Shown: positions 36,254 through 49,278 of the stretch, piece after piece | How the letters are laid out: each line of letters begins with the position of its first letter | Numbering within the stretch: position 1 is the first letter of the stretch | Assembly: GCA_003439945.1 (NCBI GenBank) | Contig: QVRM01005375.1 | Span: 1-64,000, forward strand | Length of the DNA: 64,000 nt | Direction: 5' to 3' | Source: Dermanyssus gallinae | Taxonomy: Eukaryota > Arthropoda > Arachnida > Mesostigmata > Dermanyssidae | Program-made: the position numbers and the translations under genes | Notes under the pieces: model-generated | What the model was told of the DNA's origin: nothing | Seen by the model: only the letters and a program-made list of their open reading frames with translations | Databases searched by the model: none

Positions 36254-36911
36254 TGCACAAAAAGTAGTTTAATACTGTTTGTATAAACAGTTTGGCGTTG
36301 TCTCTGTCGTCTCCGTAGTTGGCTCTGTTGTACTGATTTCTTGTGTGGCTGTTGCGAATGACAAGTGATGGCCGGAGCGGTGGCCATGACCGACCAAACA
36401 AAGAATCCGATTGTTCCGACGTTTTTCCGGCTAAATGAGCGACTGCCTAACTTACCCGACCCTTGCTGTGGTCATCAATAATCACAGTCTCTAATATTTG
36501 CTATAGAAAATGCGGACGACATCAATAGATGCCCTGGGAAGAGAGGCGGTGTACGAGGCGGTCGCACCTCAACTTAACCGACCACCGCCAGAAAGAAGGC
36601 TTTTCGAAACTCATAACGCTTTCGGTGATTCACTTGTCCTTGGCGAAAGGCTCAAATGTATATCTACGATTCTGGAATGGATTCGTTCGCTTTTTATCCT
36701 GATTAATCTCGCACTTAGCAATGCGAACAGTCAACGAGGAGTAAAAGGCAGTTGGACAGCAGCTAAAGCCCATGTGCTAAGCTCACAATAACGATTTGAT
36801 CCTCCTTTGATCATCTCGGTTGTTGCTGTCACCATTTCTCCACTACTAATGTCCTTTTCAACGCTTTTTGCACAGTTCTCGAACACTCACTTTATCTAGG
36901 CCTTATATTGT
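36254..36911. other. unassigned sequence
   Basis: A plus-strand 93-codon frame at 36510-36791 has no recognisable motif. Confidence 0.4.
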
Positions 36912-37860
36912 ATATACGAGGGCGGATTGAAACATTCTGACACACAATAATCATTAAAACTTGTATATTTATTTAATCTTTCAATGTTTTTTTTGCTCCC
37001 TTCAAAATAACTCCCACCCGCTGCAATGCACTTGTGTCACCTTCTTTCTCATTTTTCAAAACATGTTTTAAATGAGTCTTTCGAAATCGAGTTGAGTTTC
37101 TCCTGCGAATTTCTCTTTTATCTCCTCTATAGCCTCGAAGCGTTGTCACTTCATTTTTTTTTATCTGTGGGAGCAGGAGAAAGTCGTATGGAGCCAGTTC
37201 CGGCAAATAGGGAGATTGCGGAAATATAGAAATCGAATTTCTCACGCAATCTTCTTAAAAATTGTGGTAATATTCCTTTTTGGTCATATAACCAGGTGGC
37301 AAACATTCGTGGAAGTCGATGCCTTTGCAGTCGAAAAAAACAGTAAAAATAACCTTGGTGTTGGATTTGCTCCGTCTAAATTACTTCAATTGACGTTCTC
37401 TTTGTAAGCGCTGCTGGTAGGTTTGGGCTTTGATCTCGATGTTGTAACATATACTCACGAATGGACACCTGTAATCACTCTCTAAAGTGCTGCTACAGGC
37501 GTTTATTTGTTGAAAATTTAATCTTTTAAAACGAACTGCGCTGACAGTCCTCTGACCCATAAAGTAACGTTTAATTCTTTCTTCTTATTGACGTTGAGGC
37601 CTTTCCAAACAGGGGTTATCTTCGGCCTATTCACGTCCGTCGCAAAATCGACGGTACAAAGCATAAAACAAGAAATCGGGTTTTTAACACAGAATTGCGG
37701 TTTTTCGAAACAAATACGGTTTTGAGGGAGATTCGTTGCACCTCCGTTATTAGCTCCTAAAATAGACCGAACCTCGTTTCTTTGAACCAAACTCAAACAA
37801 TAAACGCCTCCATCGATTGGCATGCAATTTATGTAATGAATGGCTCTTCTAAACAAAACA
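36912..37860 (-). pseudogene. mariner-like transposase relic B
   Basis: The minus-strand frame 36973-37245 reads FPQSPYLPELAPYDFLLLPQIK, the mariner block around the third catalytic Asp (usually SPDLAPxDFxLFP), then TTLRGYRG and later GDTSALQRVGVILKGA, the usual C-terminus. Near 37470 the RVITGD block reads RVITGV, so the first Asp is lost. A terminal-repeat-like start (cgagggcggattgaaac) lies at 36916. The right terminal repeat was not found. Order and DNA words match relic A at 1-810. Confidence 0.75.
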
Positions 37861-37894
37861 AACAAGAAGATATTGCCGATTCGCCTCGTGTATA

Positions 37895-38641
37895 TACAGG
37901 GTGGTCCAGGACTATTTCGAGAGCAATATGAGAAGAGCTCGTTAGAGCAAATATTTTTTCCGTTGAAACATGGGATCTGAGAATTCTTGTTTTGGAGTGT
38001 TAGTGAAATTACTACAATTTGTGACACTGGTGTCTTTGCCCGACATAGAAGCACAAAATGTGCAATTGCAAGACAATCTACTACCGCCGACGTGTCGAGC
38101 GACAGTACAACGTCGCCACACAGCCATTTATGCACGCACTTAATCTTGACGGCCCGCCGAAAAACCTTAAATACTCCGCAACCACATTACCATAAGTTTG
38201 GTGCCCAAATAATCGTTATGAAATGTGCGTTTGCCTGAAGATGTGAGCTTTGAGCGCTGTGAGTTGTCGTAAGGTAATCATTTTGAGGTATTTGATGTAA
38301 AAGCTAATAAAAAAAACTTCATTTTTGCGAATTCTGTTCTAAACGACCATATCGCATCGTCTGGTCGGCGTTGTATATTCTTCAGAAGAAGCAAAATTTT
38401 GTCACGAACACAACGGTGTGCTTAGTTGTTGGTTGTCTTTGTGGTTGACAATTGTGGTTGTCTCGCAATTGCACATTTTGTTCTCCTATGTCGGGCAAAC
38501 GCCAGTCAAAATTGGTAGTAATTTCACTCTCACTCCGAAACAAGACTTCTCAGGAACCATGTTCTATCTGAAAAAGATTGTTTTATTAAGCTTTGCAATT
38601 CCTTACTTCGCTCTCAAAATAGTCCTGGACTACCCTGCGTA
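37895..38641. mobile_element. fold-back DNA element with 182-bp terminal inverted repeats
   Basis: The left arm 37897-38078 starts CAGGGTGGTCCAGGACTATT. The right arm 38456-38637 is its imperfect inverse complement, ending AATAGTCCTGGACTACCCTG. TA dinucleotides flank both ends (37895-37896 and 38640-38641), as for Tc1/mariner-type insertion. Shared inner words, such as cccgacata and acaaaatgtgcaattgc, continue to the inner edge of each arm. The 377-bp centre encodes no transposase, so it is a non-autonomous element. It abuts mariner relic B but its ends are not those of relic B. Confidence 0.8.
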
Positions 38642-38747
38642 TAAGTGTTTAGACTTTGCGCAAATTACGAAGCGCGTTAAACTGTTGCACAAACGTAATG
38701 TGGAACCGGTAAAACATGCGCACATTTACCGTCCCTCACTTTGTTTT

Positions 38748-38773
38748 TATATATATATATATATATATGTACA

Positions 38774-38804
<31 letters not shown>
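38748..38804. repeat. (TA)n microsatellite
   Basis: Interrupted alternating TA with two tgtaca/tgta breaks. Confidence 0.9.
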
Positions 38805-39292
38805 GAGCAAATCGAACTGTCTAATATGTGTTTAAAACTTTAGCTGCGTTATGCGGAATACTTATCGCTTGACGCCACACTATTCACCGTAAGCTAAGAG
38901 GTTGGCGATGCAGATATCTCGATCACATGAAATACCGGCTGTTGTTCAACGTTCATGTTGTTGGAAGTCCGTCTGGCCTCGGATGATAGAGGTAATATAA
39001 TCCTCAAGACAGATGCGGTCAAAATATGGTCGATATTGATATCAGTTGATTCTGCTTACATCTGACAAGATGTTTGCCCAGGAGGATTTCACTATTCTAG
39101 GTAGTAATAACAATGTATTCGCTTTATACATTCCTTAAACGCATATGCCTTATAGGGTATTCCGTGGGTTGAAAGGAGCCTTGATGCACAGGCTCACACA
39201 TGGCGATGATAATAACATATATATGCTGCGAACATAATTGTGATCTATCTTATATTATTTAGCCGATCATTCCCAAGTGCGCTCTTGGGCAA

Positions 39293-39375
39293 CGTCTGGT
39301 ATCGAGTTCAACCGTCAGGCAATGCTTGGTATCCAGTGTTCAACAGTCAGGCAATGCTTAGTATCCAGTGTTCAA
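39293..39375. repeat. short tandem repeat, about 32-bp period
   Basis: About two and a half copies of a unit containing caggcaatgcttggtatcca and gtgttcaa. Confidence 0.7.
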
Positions 39376-40112
39376 TATATTTAATTCACACTTAAATTGG
39401 TGATCGTGATTTGCGATTTAGCTAAAGTGTATGCCAATGTTCACAATAATCGAGGCCTGTGTGTTGGCCCGGATCCCTTAACATATTTGGTTGAGTCTAG
39501 AGTAATGTGACAGCAAATGCGTTATATTTGCAGCTCTCTCTTTTCCTTCATCTCCGCTCCTTCGGAATCCTTCCGGGCCTCCACCAATACATGTTTACCG
39601 CAACGACCTGCAGTAATCGCTCATCATAGCTCAATTGCGCCACTTTGCGTCTCTGACCGGCCGCCATTGGAGCGTGCATTTATAGTGAGCGTAAAGGGAA
39701 CGAATGCGTTACAGCTGGCAGCGACGAATCGTCTTCAGAGAACACGTTACCACCCTCAATGAGCAGAATTCAATTAATGGTCGGTGGCGTACCCGTGCTT
39801 TTCAGAGTGTGCAGCACAGCTGGACAGTGTCTATAATCTCTACATGAGAGAGAGAACACGAGTTCTCAATTGGTGTTAAACACAAATAGCATTTCGAACA
39901 GAAAAAGCCAGGTGGATGACAAGTTATCGACTTAGCGTCGAGCGAATCATCAAAGTGTGCAGTGGCGCCTTGTCCCCTATCGGGCTCACATTGCAAAGTT
40001 ATATTCCAAACGAACAAAGCATATAAATCATAACAATATTAATTATTGTTTCCAAACAAAAATTAACAGTTTCAAAAACATGACCGACACATGTAAACGG
40101 CTGCGGTAAGAA

Positions 40113-40116
<4 letters not shown>

Positions 40117-40152
<36 letters not shown>
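40117..40152. repeat. (TA)n microsatellite
   Basis: 36 bases of alternating AT. Confidence 0.9.
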
Positions 40153-40154
<2 letters not shown>

Positions 40155-41400
40155 TCAAGGAGAGAGCGAGAAAATAATTTGGAAAATACAAGTGCTTTGC
40201 CCAGATAAACATTGAATCTAAACGTGATCTGAAGAAAGTAACGGAACATGATATAAACAGTTCCTGGTAACGCGTCTAAGACATAACGTGATGGCCAAAG
40301 TCAAGGTTAGGTAAACGTGACTCCTAGATTGTGGCTGTGAGTAAGAGTCGGTAGTCTATTATCATTATGGTTTAGTTAAAGTCAGATGCACTGTGTTTTA
40401 GCACACTGCATTTTGTTCAATAAGATGAGCATGCCATTTGCAGAACATAAGCAGGCGACACCGTCGACTGCTGGTTGTAGCACAGAGGGAATCGTCAGAG
40501 AATACAGTAAAGCAAAGTTTTAGATCATCTGCATATTCGAACCACCTGACACTGACAGGCTCCTTTAATTATTAGAATATTGACTCGGATTAAATGTTCA
40601 CGTCAGCTTGCCTTTCTCCATTCTAATATACGGTTATCTTAGCCAAGGCTTTTACATACAACATGTCACGGCCGTTGAAAAAGGTAGCCCAGCCCAGTTG
40701 TATTGTTTCTGCTGCTGTACGTAATGCTGGGTACAAGTCGAACGATGAGCTGAAGCCATGGTGTACAGGGTGGATCTGTTATTCGCTTGACATGCATACC
40801 TAGTACAAATGTCACCCTTTTATAGCAAGGGCGCTTAGAGCGGCAGCATAAGCGGATATGTTGAGATATTTATAGTTTCCCCAGCTGTGCCTGTGGAAGC
40901 AGAATGGCCGCTGACTCTTAGCGGCATGATTTATCATGTATTCTCAATGAGCAACCAGCGACACGCGTGACTCATAGATAACAACCATGTCTTTGGCCTG
41001 CGTCTGAAGAAATCAGTTTGCTTCGCACATAATTGTGCAAGATTGGACCTACCGGTGTCTTCTACGGATGAGCATGCTCTCGCTTGCAAGAGGAGCGCCG
41101 GTAGGTTGTCAAGGCAGCGTTGAGCGACGTAATACACAGAGCAATGCAGTCAGCCCACATACCGGCAGCCAAAGAGCCGGTCGGTCTGTCAGCCAACTGC
41201 ATGCGGACGGCTTGACTCTAGTTCCATGGAGTGAAGGTCGCTGCCTTGTGTACAATGTCAGTGTGTCTTGCACGTTGGCCGTTTTTTATGCTCGCCATAC
41301 CAGCCGGGAGACCGGAGCAGCCGCTCGTCTTGCTAAAGAGCGCAAGTTGGCAAAATGTTGGGAACTGGAACAAAACTGTATTGTTCAACCAATTTTTTTT

Positions 41401-41402
<2 letters not shown>

Positions 41403-41436
<34 letters not shown>

Positions 41437-41449
41437 AAATGTTATATAA

Positions 41450-41506
<57 letters not shown>

Positions 41507-41560
41507 AAATGTTATATAATTATATGTATATATATATATATTTTTTTTTATTTTTATTTA
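41403..41560. repeat. compound AT microsatellite with duplicated core
   Basis: Three TA tracts separated by two copies of ataagaaatgttatataatt, about 70 bases apart, then T9. It lies at the 3' side of the RLE-type LINE, whose minus-strand tail reads AATAAATAAAAATAAAAAAAAA, so the array probably grew from the LINE poly(A)/AT tail. Confidence 0.85.
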
Positions 41561-41589
41561 TTATAATCTAGAAGAATATATATAATGCT

Positions 41590-43392
41590 TCACGGCGTTG
41601 CTGCTCGTCGACCTAGTTGCTCCTTCTGCGCGCCGTAGCCGCTCTGTCGCTCATGCCCGTGAGGAAGTCCTGCCCGCCCCCTGGCGCGAAGGTCCGGGTC
41701 CATCCAGTCTCTCATAGTTCCGAGCACTGAGGTCGCGTTACCTCTTTGGATCTCCAGGGACAGTCGCTCGGAGAAGAAGGCGTGCGCCCTCTTGTCTATC
41801 GTCGCCTGCCGTAACGCGTCGCCAACCCGAGAGATCAATGTTACCGTGAGGGGCCCAGGGCCTCCCATCGTCTCGAACGCGAATGGCGAAAAGTGGTGCG
41901 CCCGACTTAGGTCCGCATACTTTCTTATCTTTGAGGTCTCCGCTCGCGAAACGGCAGTCCCCGGGCGGGACGCGCCGGGACCGACAAGGGAAGGGGTCAG
42001 AGAGTCGGTCACCGTCGCATCCCACATCAGGAAACGACCCTTATAGAAGGGTATCAAAGTCATACCGTCGGGGCGCTTACCGTCGTCTCTTGAAAGCCCA
42101 GGTGGTTCCAGGACGCAGGGAATTCCCGCCCTCCGCAGCGATCTTGCAAGCATTTCATTGAGGGCAGTGTGTCTTGGGCGCCGGCCCGCTGCGTGAGCGC
42201 AAGACAGGCCGTGTCTGGCGAGTCGCCCGACGGGCTCGCCACAAGAGCATCTGTGTGGCTCAACCAAATCAGCCCCCAATCTCAGGCCAACGCATATCCG
42301 GGTGGATTGGTCATCAAGGCGGGTACCCAGTGAGTCAGCGGGTACTGCGTGCAACCAGTCGCTTGCTCCTGGGCGAGCGACAGCTAGAAGGCGTGCCTCG
42401 TCCTGGTCATCCCCGCATTCTTCAAGCAGCGAACTAAGCAAAGCTTCGTGGGCCTTCTCGGCCCAGGCCCTCTGGCAGGCTAGCCTATCGGTACCAGGCG
42501 ATGAAGCTTGAAGTCCAGTCGCTATATCGTCACGAGCCGCCTCGAACATTGCCTGGGCCGCCGGCGGGAGCAGGCGCTGGACATTTTCCGACGTAGCATG
42601 CATCGAGGCAGCCACGGCCGGGCCCGCCAAGGATCGAGCCGAGGGGAGACCAAGGCCGCCCATGGACGTGGGAAGGGCCGCCTGGCGCACCTCTCGTGGT
42701 CGTAAGTTTAGACTCAGCACCGTCTGTAGGGCCTCCATCACCTAGTCGTCGAATGGTTGGAGAAGATGGTTCAAATCGCCTGAGCAGTCTATGGACCGTA
42801 AAATATGTACGATACGGCACGCGGAGAACGACGAGCGAAGCAGGTAGAGTCCCTGGTGGGCTCCAATAAGCGGAAGACGTTCCTGCATCGCCCACAATCT
42901 GTCTATCAAGGGGTCGAGTTGTCCCGGTAACGCAGAGGGCAGAACCGGTGCGCCAAGGAGGTTTATTTCGTGGTCAGCCACGACTCTACACCCCGGTAGC
43001 AGCTCGAGCAAGGCCCTCAATGAGAAGTCGTCTGGGTCTGTCCCCGGAGCGAACACCTCGCATTTGGCCGTGTTCAGCACCAGATAACTGACTGCCTCGA
43101 AAGCAAGGACTCTGCGCACCTCATCGAGCAAGTCCACCATCGGTCCACCAAGTGTGCCATCGTCTAGGTACCAAGCGTTGAATGGCACTTGAACGGAGTT
43201 AACCAGCTTACGAATCCCCAGGCTGAATAGGGCCGGTCCCAAGGGGTCCCCCTGCTGTATGCCCGATGCCGAAAATAACGTCTCGGCGCCAAACAACAGG
43301 ACGGATGGCTCTTTGTACGCGTGTTCTACTAAGGTGAAGAGTTCCGGGACTGTATCCCGAACCGCACGAAGGAGGTGGCAGTAGAAGGGCAT
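41590..43392 (-). mobile_element. RLE-type LINE (R2/R4/Hero group), 5'-truncated, one stop
   Basis: A single frame of about 600 codons broken only by one TAG at 42742-42744. The first part (43392-42745) has GIQQGDPLGPALFSLGI (RT box B) and NAWYLDDGTLGG (box C, catalytic LDD intact). After the stop, residues about 165-181 form a zinc knuckle-like motif (CSCGEPVGRLARHGLSC), then KRPDGMTLIPFYKGRFLMWD, which fits a PD-(D/E)XK restriction-like endonuclease. Box A and the N-terminal DNA-binding fingers are missing by 5' truncation. The near-intact frame implies a young copy. The exact clade is uncertain. Confidence 0.8.
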
Positions 43393-43599
43393 GGCAGCTT
43401 TTGCTTCAAAAAATATCAGTTAAAATTCAACGCGCAAACGCCGCGTCGATAATGGGATCATTGCCCACGGGCAAGGGACTTCCATTTCCGCCGTAGCCAA
43501 ATCAAGCCGGCGCCAAAAATAATATGTGCAGTTAAAAAACCCAAATAAATATATATGCTATTTAAAAAAAACATGTCACTAGCCTCCTGGACCGTGCTG

Positions 43600-43700
43600 C
43601 CACGATGAAGCATTGTGAAACCGGCCGATAGTTGTCTGTATTGCATTTTGGGCCTGTATTCTGCACAGGAGTGGTTGTAATTACTTTGAGGAAGTTCTCA
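43600..43700 (-). pseudogene. possible short RT fragment
   Basis: The minus-strand frame reads TDNYRPVSQCF, similar to the NYRPVS block of LINE RTs, with nothing convincing on either side. Possibly a small relic of a family Y-like element. Confidence 0.25.
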
Positions 43701-44225
43701 CTTTATACGATATTTCAAAGTCTAGGCAAGAAAAGCATTTCAATATTGCCCCGCAATAACTATAAAGTCACCGCTACGCTTATTACCAGAAATCTACGAA
43801 CATGTAGCACACGAATTTATATAGCGTACACAGACAGCGAAGATCACTGTCGTAGCTATTTTGGAATACATGTAATCGCCTGGATTACTGGAGCCGAGCC
43901 AACGTGAATTTAATAAAGAATAATCCTGTTGGAAGCGACATTCGATCCATTGCCTGTATTTTGACCTACTGTGCATATTCGATCGAGTAAATCCCAAGCT
44001 GCTGATTACCAAAATATAATCACCCTTGGCATCGGTCCGTCATTACGAAATAGCAACAACAACAACGACATCTTATGAAGAGGAAATTAGTAACTAAACT
44101 TACATAAATAAGCCGTGCCCTTTATTGTTCGCCACCGACGTATACGACATTCCTTCATAGCGCTGTGAACTATGATGTGAGGAAGGTACGTTTAAATGGG
44201 ATCCAATGAAAAGGGCAAAAGGAAA
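43701..44225. other. unassigned sequence
   Basis: No motif recognised; frames on the two strands overlap and are short. Confidence 0.4.
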
Positions 44226-44788
44226 ATTATTGGTTGGTTGGTTGGTTGGTTTGGTTTGATGAGCGGATGAGTCAAGCTCAAACAGGCAGAAAGGTCTGGT
44301 CTAGATCCATTTCGAGGGCGGCAAGCGATCGTTTAGTAGTGGGTGGCGGCGGCCGCCACCCATTGCGGCGGCAGCGGTGGCGCAGGCGGCATTGACGCCA
44401 TTCTTGCTCTGTTTGGTAAGAGCTGCTCATCGCTGCTGCTGCTGCTGCTAGCTGTCTGGTCTCTCTCTGTCTCTCTCGCTCTCGCTCTCGAGTGGTAAGA
44501 CAGACAAACCTCTCATACTTTCGGTCAACCTCGCCACTTCCCGACAAGACGATGTAACGACAACGAGTTGCCGAAACGGCCGACGAACAACGCTCGCCCT
44601 CTACCGTCCGACAACCTGCATGCCGCAGTCAGTACAGATGAGACTGAGAGCGGCGACAACAACAGCGACAGCAGCTGCACTCCTTGAACGAAGCGCGCTT
44701 CCTCCACACCGCAGGCAAACCACCGCGATCATCACACAACAGGCGGGCAATACATGGCAACCAACCAACCAGCCGCCCCGACTGTACT

Positions 44789-44819
<31 letters not shown>

Positions 44820-45700
44820 GAACAATGGTCAGTTAGTCAGTCACCCACTCACTCACTCACTCAACAGGCCGACGGACCGATTGACCAACTCTTCTTACTC
44901 ACTCACTCACTCACTCAGTGAGTGACCGACTACCGAATGAATGAATGAATGAATTAATGGTCGCAACAACCGGGCGTCTTCTTGGCGGGTCGTCGTCTCT
45001 ACACCATTTCCTCTTCGCCGTCGGTCTCTCTGAGTGCTGGTTGGCTGGTTGACCGACTGACAAATTTACTCACTGACTGACTGACCGGTGAGTCTTCTTC
45101 CAGACAATTCGCAACCAGCAGCCGTCGTAACCGTCACCGCCGCTGCGGACGACGGTGCAAGAGCGACGCAACGTTTCGAAAGAAAGTGCCAGTACCAGCT
45201 ATCTGGTGCGCACTGAGAGGTGCTTGTCTTGATCGCTGTTTGTGTTAGGGCTGGTGCTGTTGTTGTTGTTGTTAGTGTTGTTGTTGTTGTTGTTGTTGTT
45301 GCTGTTAGTGTTGTTGTTGTTGTTGTTGTTGTTGCTGTTAGTGTTGTTGTTGTTGTTGTTGTAAGTGTTGTTGGTGTTGTGGTTGTGGTCGTGTTGAGCG
45401 CCACTGGCCATTGGCGGCACGCTCCGAGCGTCCCAGTTGTGAGTATTGTTCAACGACACAGACGCTGAGAGTTGTCCACGCTAGAACTTGCTGAGCGAGT
45501 TTCCTCAGAGAAACCGCTGGTAGACTTCACCTCACACATGAAGCCGTCTAGCCGCGTCAACAATGAGCATCGACCAAACGTTTTAACGTGTGTTTAGGCG
45601 TTTGTTCAGTAGTGGACGCTGCTTATGTCGTAGTCTTGTGCACAGCAGCAGCAGCAGCAACCACAGCAACAGAGGAAGTAGAACTAGAAAATAGGACAGA
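44226..45700. other. GC-rich low-complexity island 3
   Basis: A mosaic of simple repeats: (GGTT)n near 44232-44253, (GA)n at 44792-44819, (CACT)n near 44845-44920, (AATG)n near 44937-44955, (TTG)n interrupted by gctgttag at 45253-45378 and (CAG)n near 45645-45660. Two donor-like sites are present (accg/gtgagtctt near 45088 and agtt/gtgagtatt near 45440). It is the nearest CpG-rich region upstream of the host gene at 56.1 kb, 10-12 kb away, and could hold its promoter or first exon; this is inference. Confidence 0.45.
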
Positions 45701-47814
45701 TTACTGTCATCGGCGACGCCTATGGTGATGCTCAGCTCGAAATCGCCTCTCTCGATGTTTCGCTAGCTGTATGTTAGCCAATGTACCGCTCACATAACTA
45801 GCCAAAACGCCTCAGTTGCGGTTTGCACTCATCGCATGGCTAGCCACAAGCAGCTCAACTGCAACTCGGCCGTTTGCACGATCTTTTTGCAGAGCTGACC
45901 ACATAACCATTCTAGCTACAGCTGGCTTGACTAGAGAGCACTCACCATCATAGCTGTAAATAAGCTACTTAACTGTAATTGGCGTGGCCGTCTGGTTATA
46001 CCCCTAAGATCGTATTCGTACGTGCCGTTTGTCCCGGCGTATGCAATTTCTTTGCTCGAAGAAGAAAAAATACGACTGACCAGCTGTATACGATTTGGCT
46101 TCTACGGCAGGAAAACCCAACTACCTTTTTAAAGCGTCGTACACATCGTGCCTTCGACGTAACGATCCAGCAGCCGGCAAGCTCTTGGCGCGTAATTATC
46201 ACGGTAAGTCCGGGAACCAAAACAACGACCAACAGAAAAACAAACTTGCGTGTGTTAATTCATTAACTGCTGCGGCGCATTTCTGTTTCGAAAGTGGATA
46301 TAGCGAAAGTGTTCTGCAATCCATTGTGCTAGGTGTATTCACAATATTAGTTATGAGCTCAGCAACAGCGGTGCTCGCAATGTCTATTTTTTCTAATAAT
46401 TTGCTCATGCCGATTGTTACCCACTCTTTGCTTTTCACCTTGTCCCCTAGACCCTAGACAGTGAGGCATAAAAACAGACAGTTAAACAGTGGCCGATCCT
46501 GGATTTGAACCTACATTTTATGGAAGGTATTTTATTTCCATCCTTCGTCCCTAAGGGCTTGAAATCGCCATGAGGCATATCTTCAATTTGATTTGAGCCC
46601 ACGACCTCTTAAGTGCAAGATAAAGTTCGCGCAGCCGTCATGTTATTTTTGAGACTGTCTGGAGCTTCTGTTTGTGCATTGCTTACGTGAGAACCCATGG
46701 TGGCGTACATCGTGCATCCGACTTTTACAGCAACAGGTCCCCGCACCAAGCCGCCCCTGCTGTTTCATCAGACATCGCATTATATGAGACTCCTCTACTC
46801 CGTGTACCGGACCGCATCTTCTAACGCGGTACACCTAACACTCCAAAGAAAACGACCATCTTTGCCCTATCGCAGTTCTAGGCTGTTGTACAAGGTGATG
46901 GTTAGTCATTCTGGAGAATTTGGTTGACAGACCACAAACTGACTATTCACTTGTGTGTGTAGGTGTATGTCTTAAATGCTATAATAGCTCTGTCAAGAAC
47001 AATACACACGAGCTGGCACAAAAAGATTAAGAAAGCGGATGTCGCACGTTCGCAGTGATGTATTGCTCCTACATCCCAAAGTAGCTCAACAAGTGTAAAC
47101 TTTTAAAATATATGTCGTCTCTCGAAATGTTTGGCATCGGCCATGAGAGCTCGCAGACCGGAACGTTCTTCTTGTGAGCAATCAGGTATACAGAAATAGT
47201 AGGGATCCAACACGGTCGAACCGAGGTGACGATCCATGATGATGGTTGCATTTATATATTACTTGCATTTAACAATTTACAACGTGTTGTCATAATGACG
47301 GTGATGGTGGTTGTGTGTTAAACGTGTTCCGCTGTAATATCACTTAGATGTATGTAAATTAGTAGTTGTTGAGTAAATTAACGAGCAGACGATGGAGCGA
47401 TTCTGCGTAGTGTCTGACTGCTACAACACCTGTTGCACTATTGGCGCGTTTGATTCGTTGTGAAGAGGTGCTGTAAGCAATGCTCAATAATTTCTGGGTT
47501 GATAGCTATCTTCTACGAGATAATGTGTAGCTGCAGGGAGCCATGAAGGGACTCGTGAGTTTTGATTCACGTTATATGTCTCATTTGTGAACCGAGGCAC
47601 TTATTAGATGAACGAGGTTCTGAAGTTTGACGACCTACAACTTTGGTCGAAATGATTATCGTAATTAGGTATTCAACTTAAACCATTTATAGGGTACTGA
47701 CATTGGGGTTTCAAACGACGTACATTAAGTAATCTTACCGGGCAACGTGGTTCAGTGGCAAACACGGAGAACACAGATGTTTCTATAAAGTGTTGGTGCA
47801 TTATTGTATCTCAC
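45701..47814. other. unassigned sequence
   Basis: Plus-strand frames at 45979-46266 and 46095-46457 overlap in different phases without motifs. A tRNA box-A-like word (gtggttcagtggc) occurs at 47749 without a matching box B. Confidence 0.4.

Positions 47815-47860
<46 letters not shown>
47815..47860. repeat. (TAA)n microsatellite
   Basis: About 15 perfect repeats, followed by a short inverted TTA stretch. Confidence 0.95.
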
Positions 47861-49278
47861 TATTATTATAAACTGTGTTCCTTTAATTTCACAGCTTTAC
47901 AGTTAGCCCCTGGCAGTCGAGTTTCTTGTGCACCTTCAGGTCTCTGGACACGGCAGGGAGCACGGTTTTACTTGGATCCAACGTTTCACTCGACATCTTA
48001 AACTATCTCTACTACTTAGATTAATTAACTTTTAGAATTAGTTTTATTTTCTTCAAAACGAGCTTACTTGTTTGTTAGCTCATTTTGACAAGTGAACAAG
48101 ACGTGACAACCATATGCTGCAAATGGGTCCGACAGATGAGATCTGTCCTAGGAGATTTATCGAGGTAGCAAGGTACAGATCGATATTTTCATCGCTTGTC
48201 GGTGGTAGAAAATTACTGACTATAGCTGGGTCGTTTAGGAAAACTTGAGCTTCAGTTGTATATGAGACGCTCATTTTTTTGGGGAATTGCGTTACTGTCG
48301 CAAGGTAAGTGTGTCAAAATAAGCTAGCTGTATATCGAAACACATACAAATGTGTATCTACATATATATTTAATTTTTAGATGGGTTCCTGTTAGACATT
48401 TTAAATACTGAATCTACGTTTAGAAGACTGAAGAATACCATTGTTTAGACAAACGTAGTAGTGGTCTCACAGTATTTAAATTATCTGTACAGTATTCATA
48501 ATCGCAAACTTGCTTACGTATTCTAAAAGACATCAAGCCCTCTTAGTCAAGTATTCCGTTGTGCCAAATATTTTGTTTTTAATTAAGTGCATTGGGAATT
48601 GTGTGTATGCATATAATCATGGAAAATTTATTACAAAACAAGTTTACATATTCGTTCGTTCAATGAATACACCTTGGGCGGGTTATCCGGCTCCTTTGAA
48701 GCTTCTTAGGTTTATAATATAATAGTAACACCTTTAAAGCATACTTAATGTTTACCACGTAGATTTGCTTACCACTGGGTGCACGGTTTTGTTTTTTCAC
48801 TAATCGTAATTCCCCCGAGAGCACTTTCACAAAGAGTATGGAAGGGAAACCTTTTAAACAATTGGTTGTTAACTTACGTTGAAAAATTGGTTGTTAACTT
48901 ACGTTGACACACGAAAAATTCTGTCGATTTCTGTTTTCCTTGCAACCTGGTAACATCAAGTGGGAACGCAATATAAAATTTGCAAACGCTTATTATAAGT
49001 GTGCAATTTATGCGATTGGTATCCATTACTGACTTAAGGTAAGCCCCCGTTTACGCACCCACGAGTATTTTGTGGACTATGCTTGCGAGCGAGTTCGCGA
49101 ACTGTACCAGCAAGTGTTTGAAAATAAAACGCACTTCCATCGACAGAGGGATCAAAGGTCAAGAGGATGGCTTAGCAACCTTAATGCCGGGACGGCACCG
49201 CCTCGATCGAGGGATTTGTGGGACCGAAGTCTCCCAACTTGTAGAATCTACAAACATTTAGCTATATACATATAATTC

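Larger units (their letters stand above)
38642..41402. other. unassigned sequence with short repeats
   Basis: Holds TA tracts at 38748-38804 and 40117-40152, and a short tandem repeat at about 39293-39375 (about 32-bp period, words ggcaatgctt and tatccagtgttcaa). No gene recognised. Confidence 0.45.

Noticed and set aside
36510..36791. 93-codon plus-strand gene
   Set aside because: No recognisable motif, no splice context and no homology to anything else in the window.
37518..38135. 205-codon minus-strand frame as a possible gene
   Set aside because: It runs across the mariner relic and into the left arm of the fold-back element, with no coherent domain.
45066..45468. Thr-, Asn- or Val-rich frames of about 80-110 codons
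   Set aside because: All derive from the interrupted (TTG)n tract.
47745..47790. tRNA gene
   Set aside because: A box-A-like word is present but no box B and no cloverleaf.
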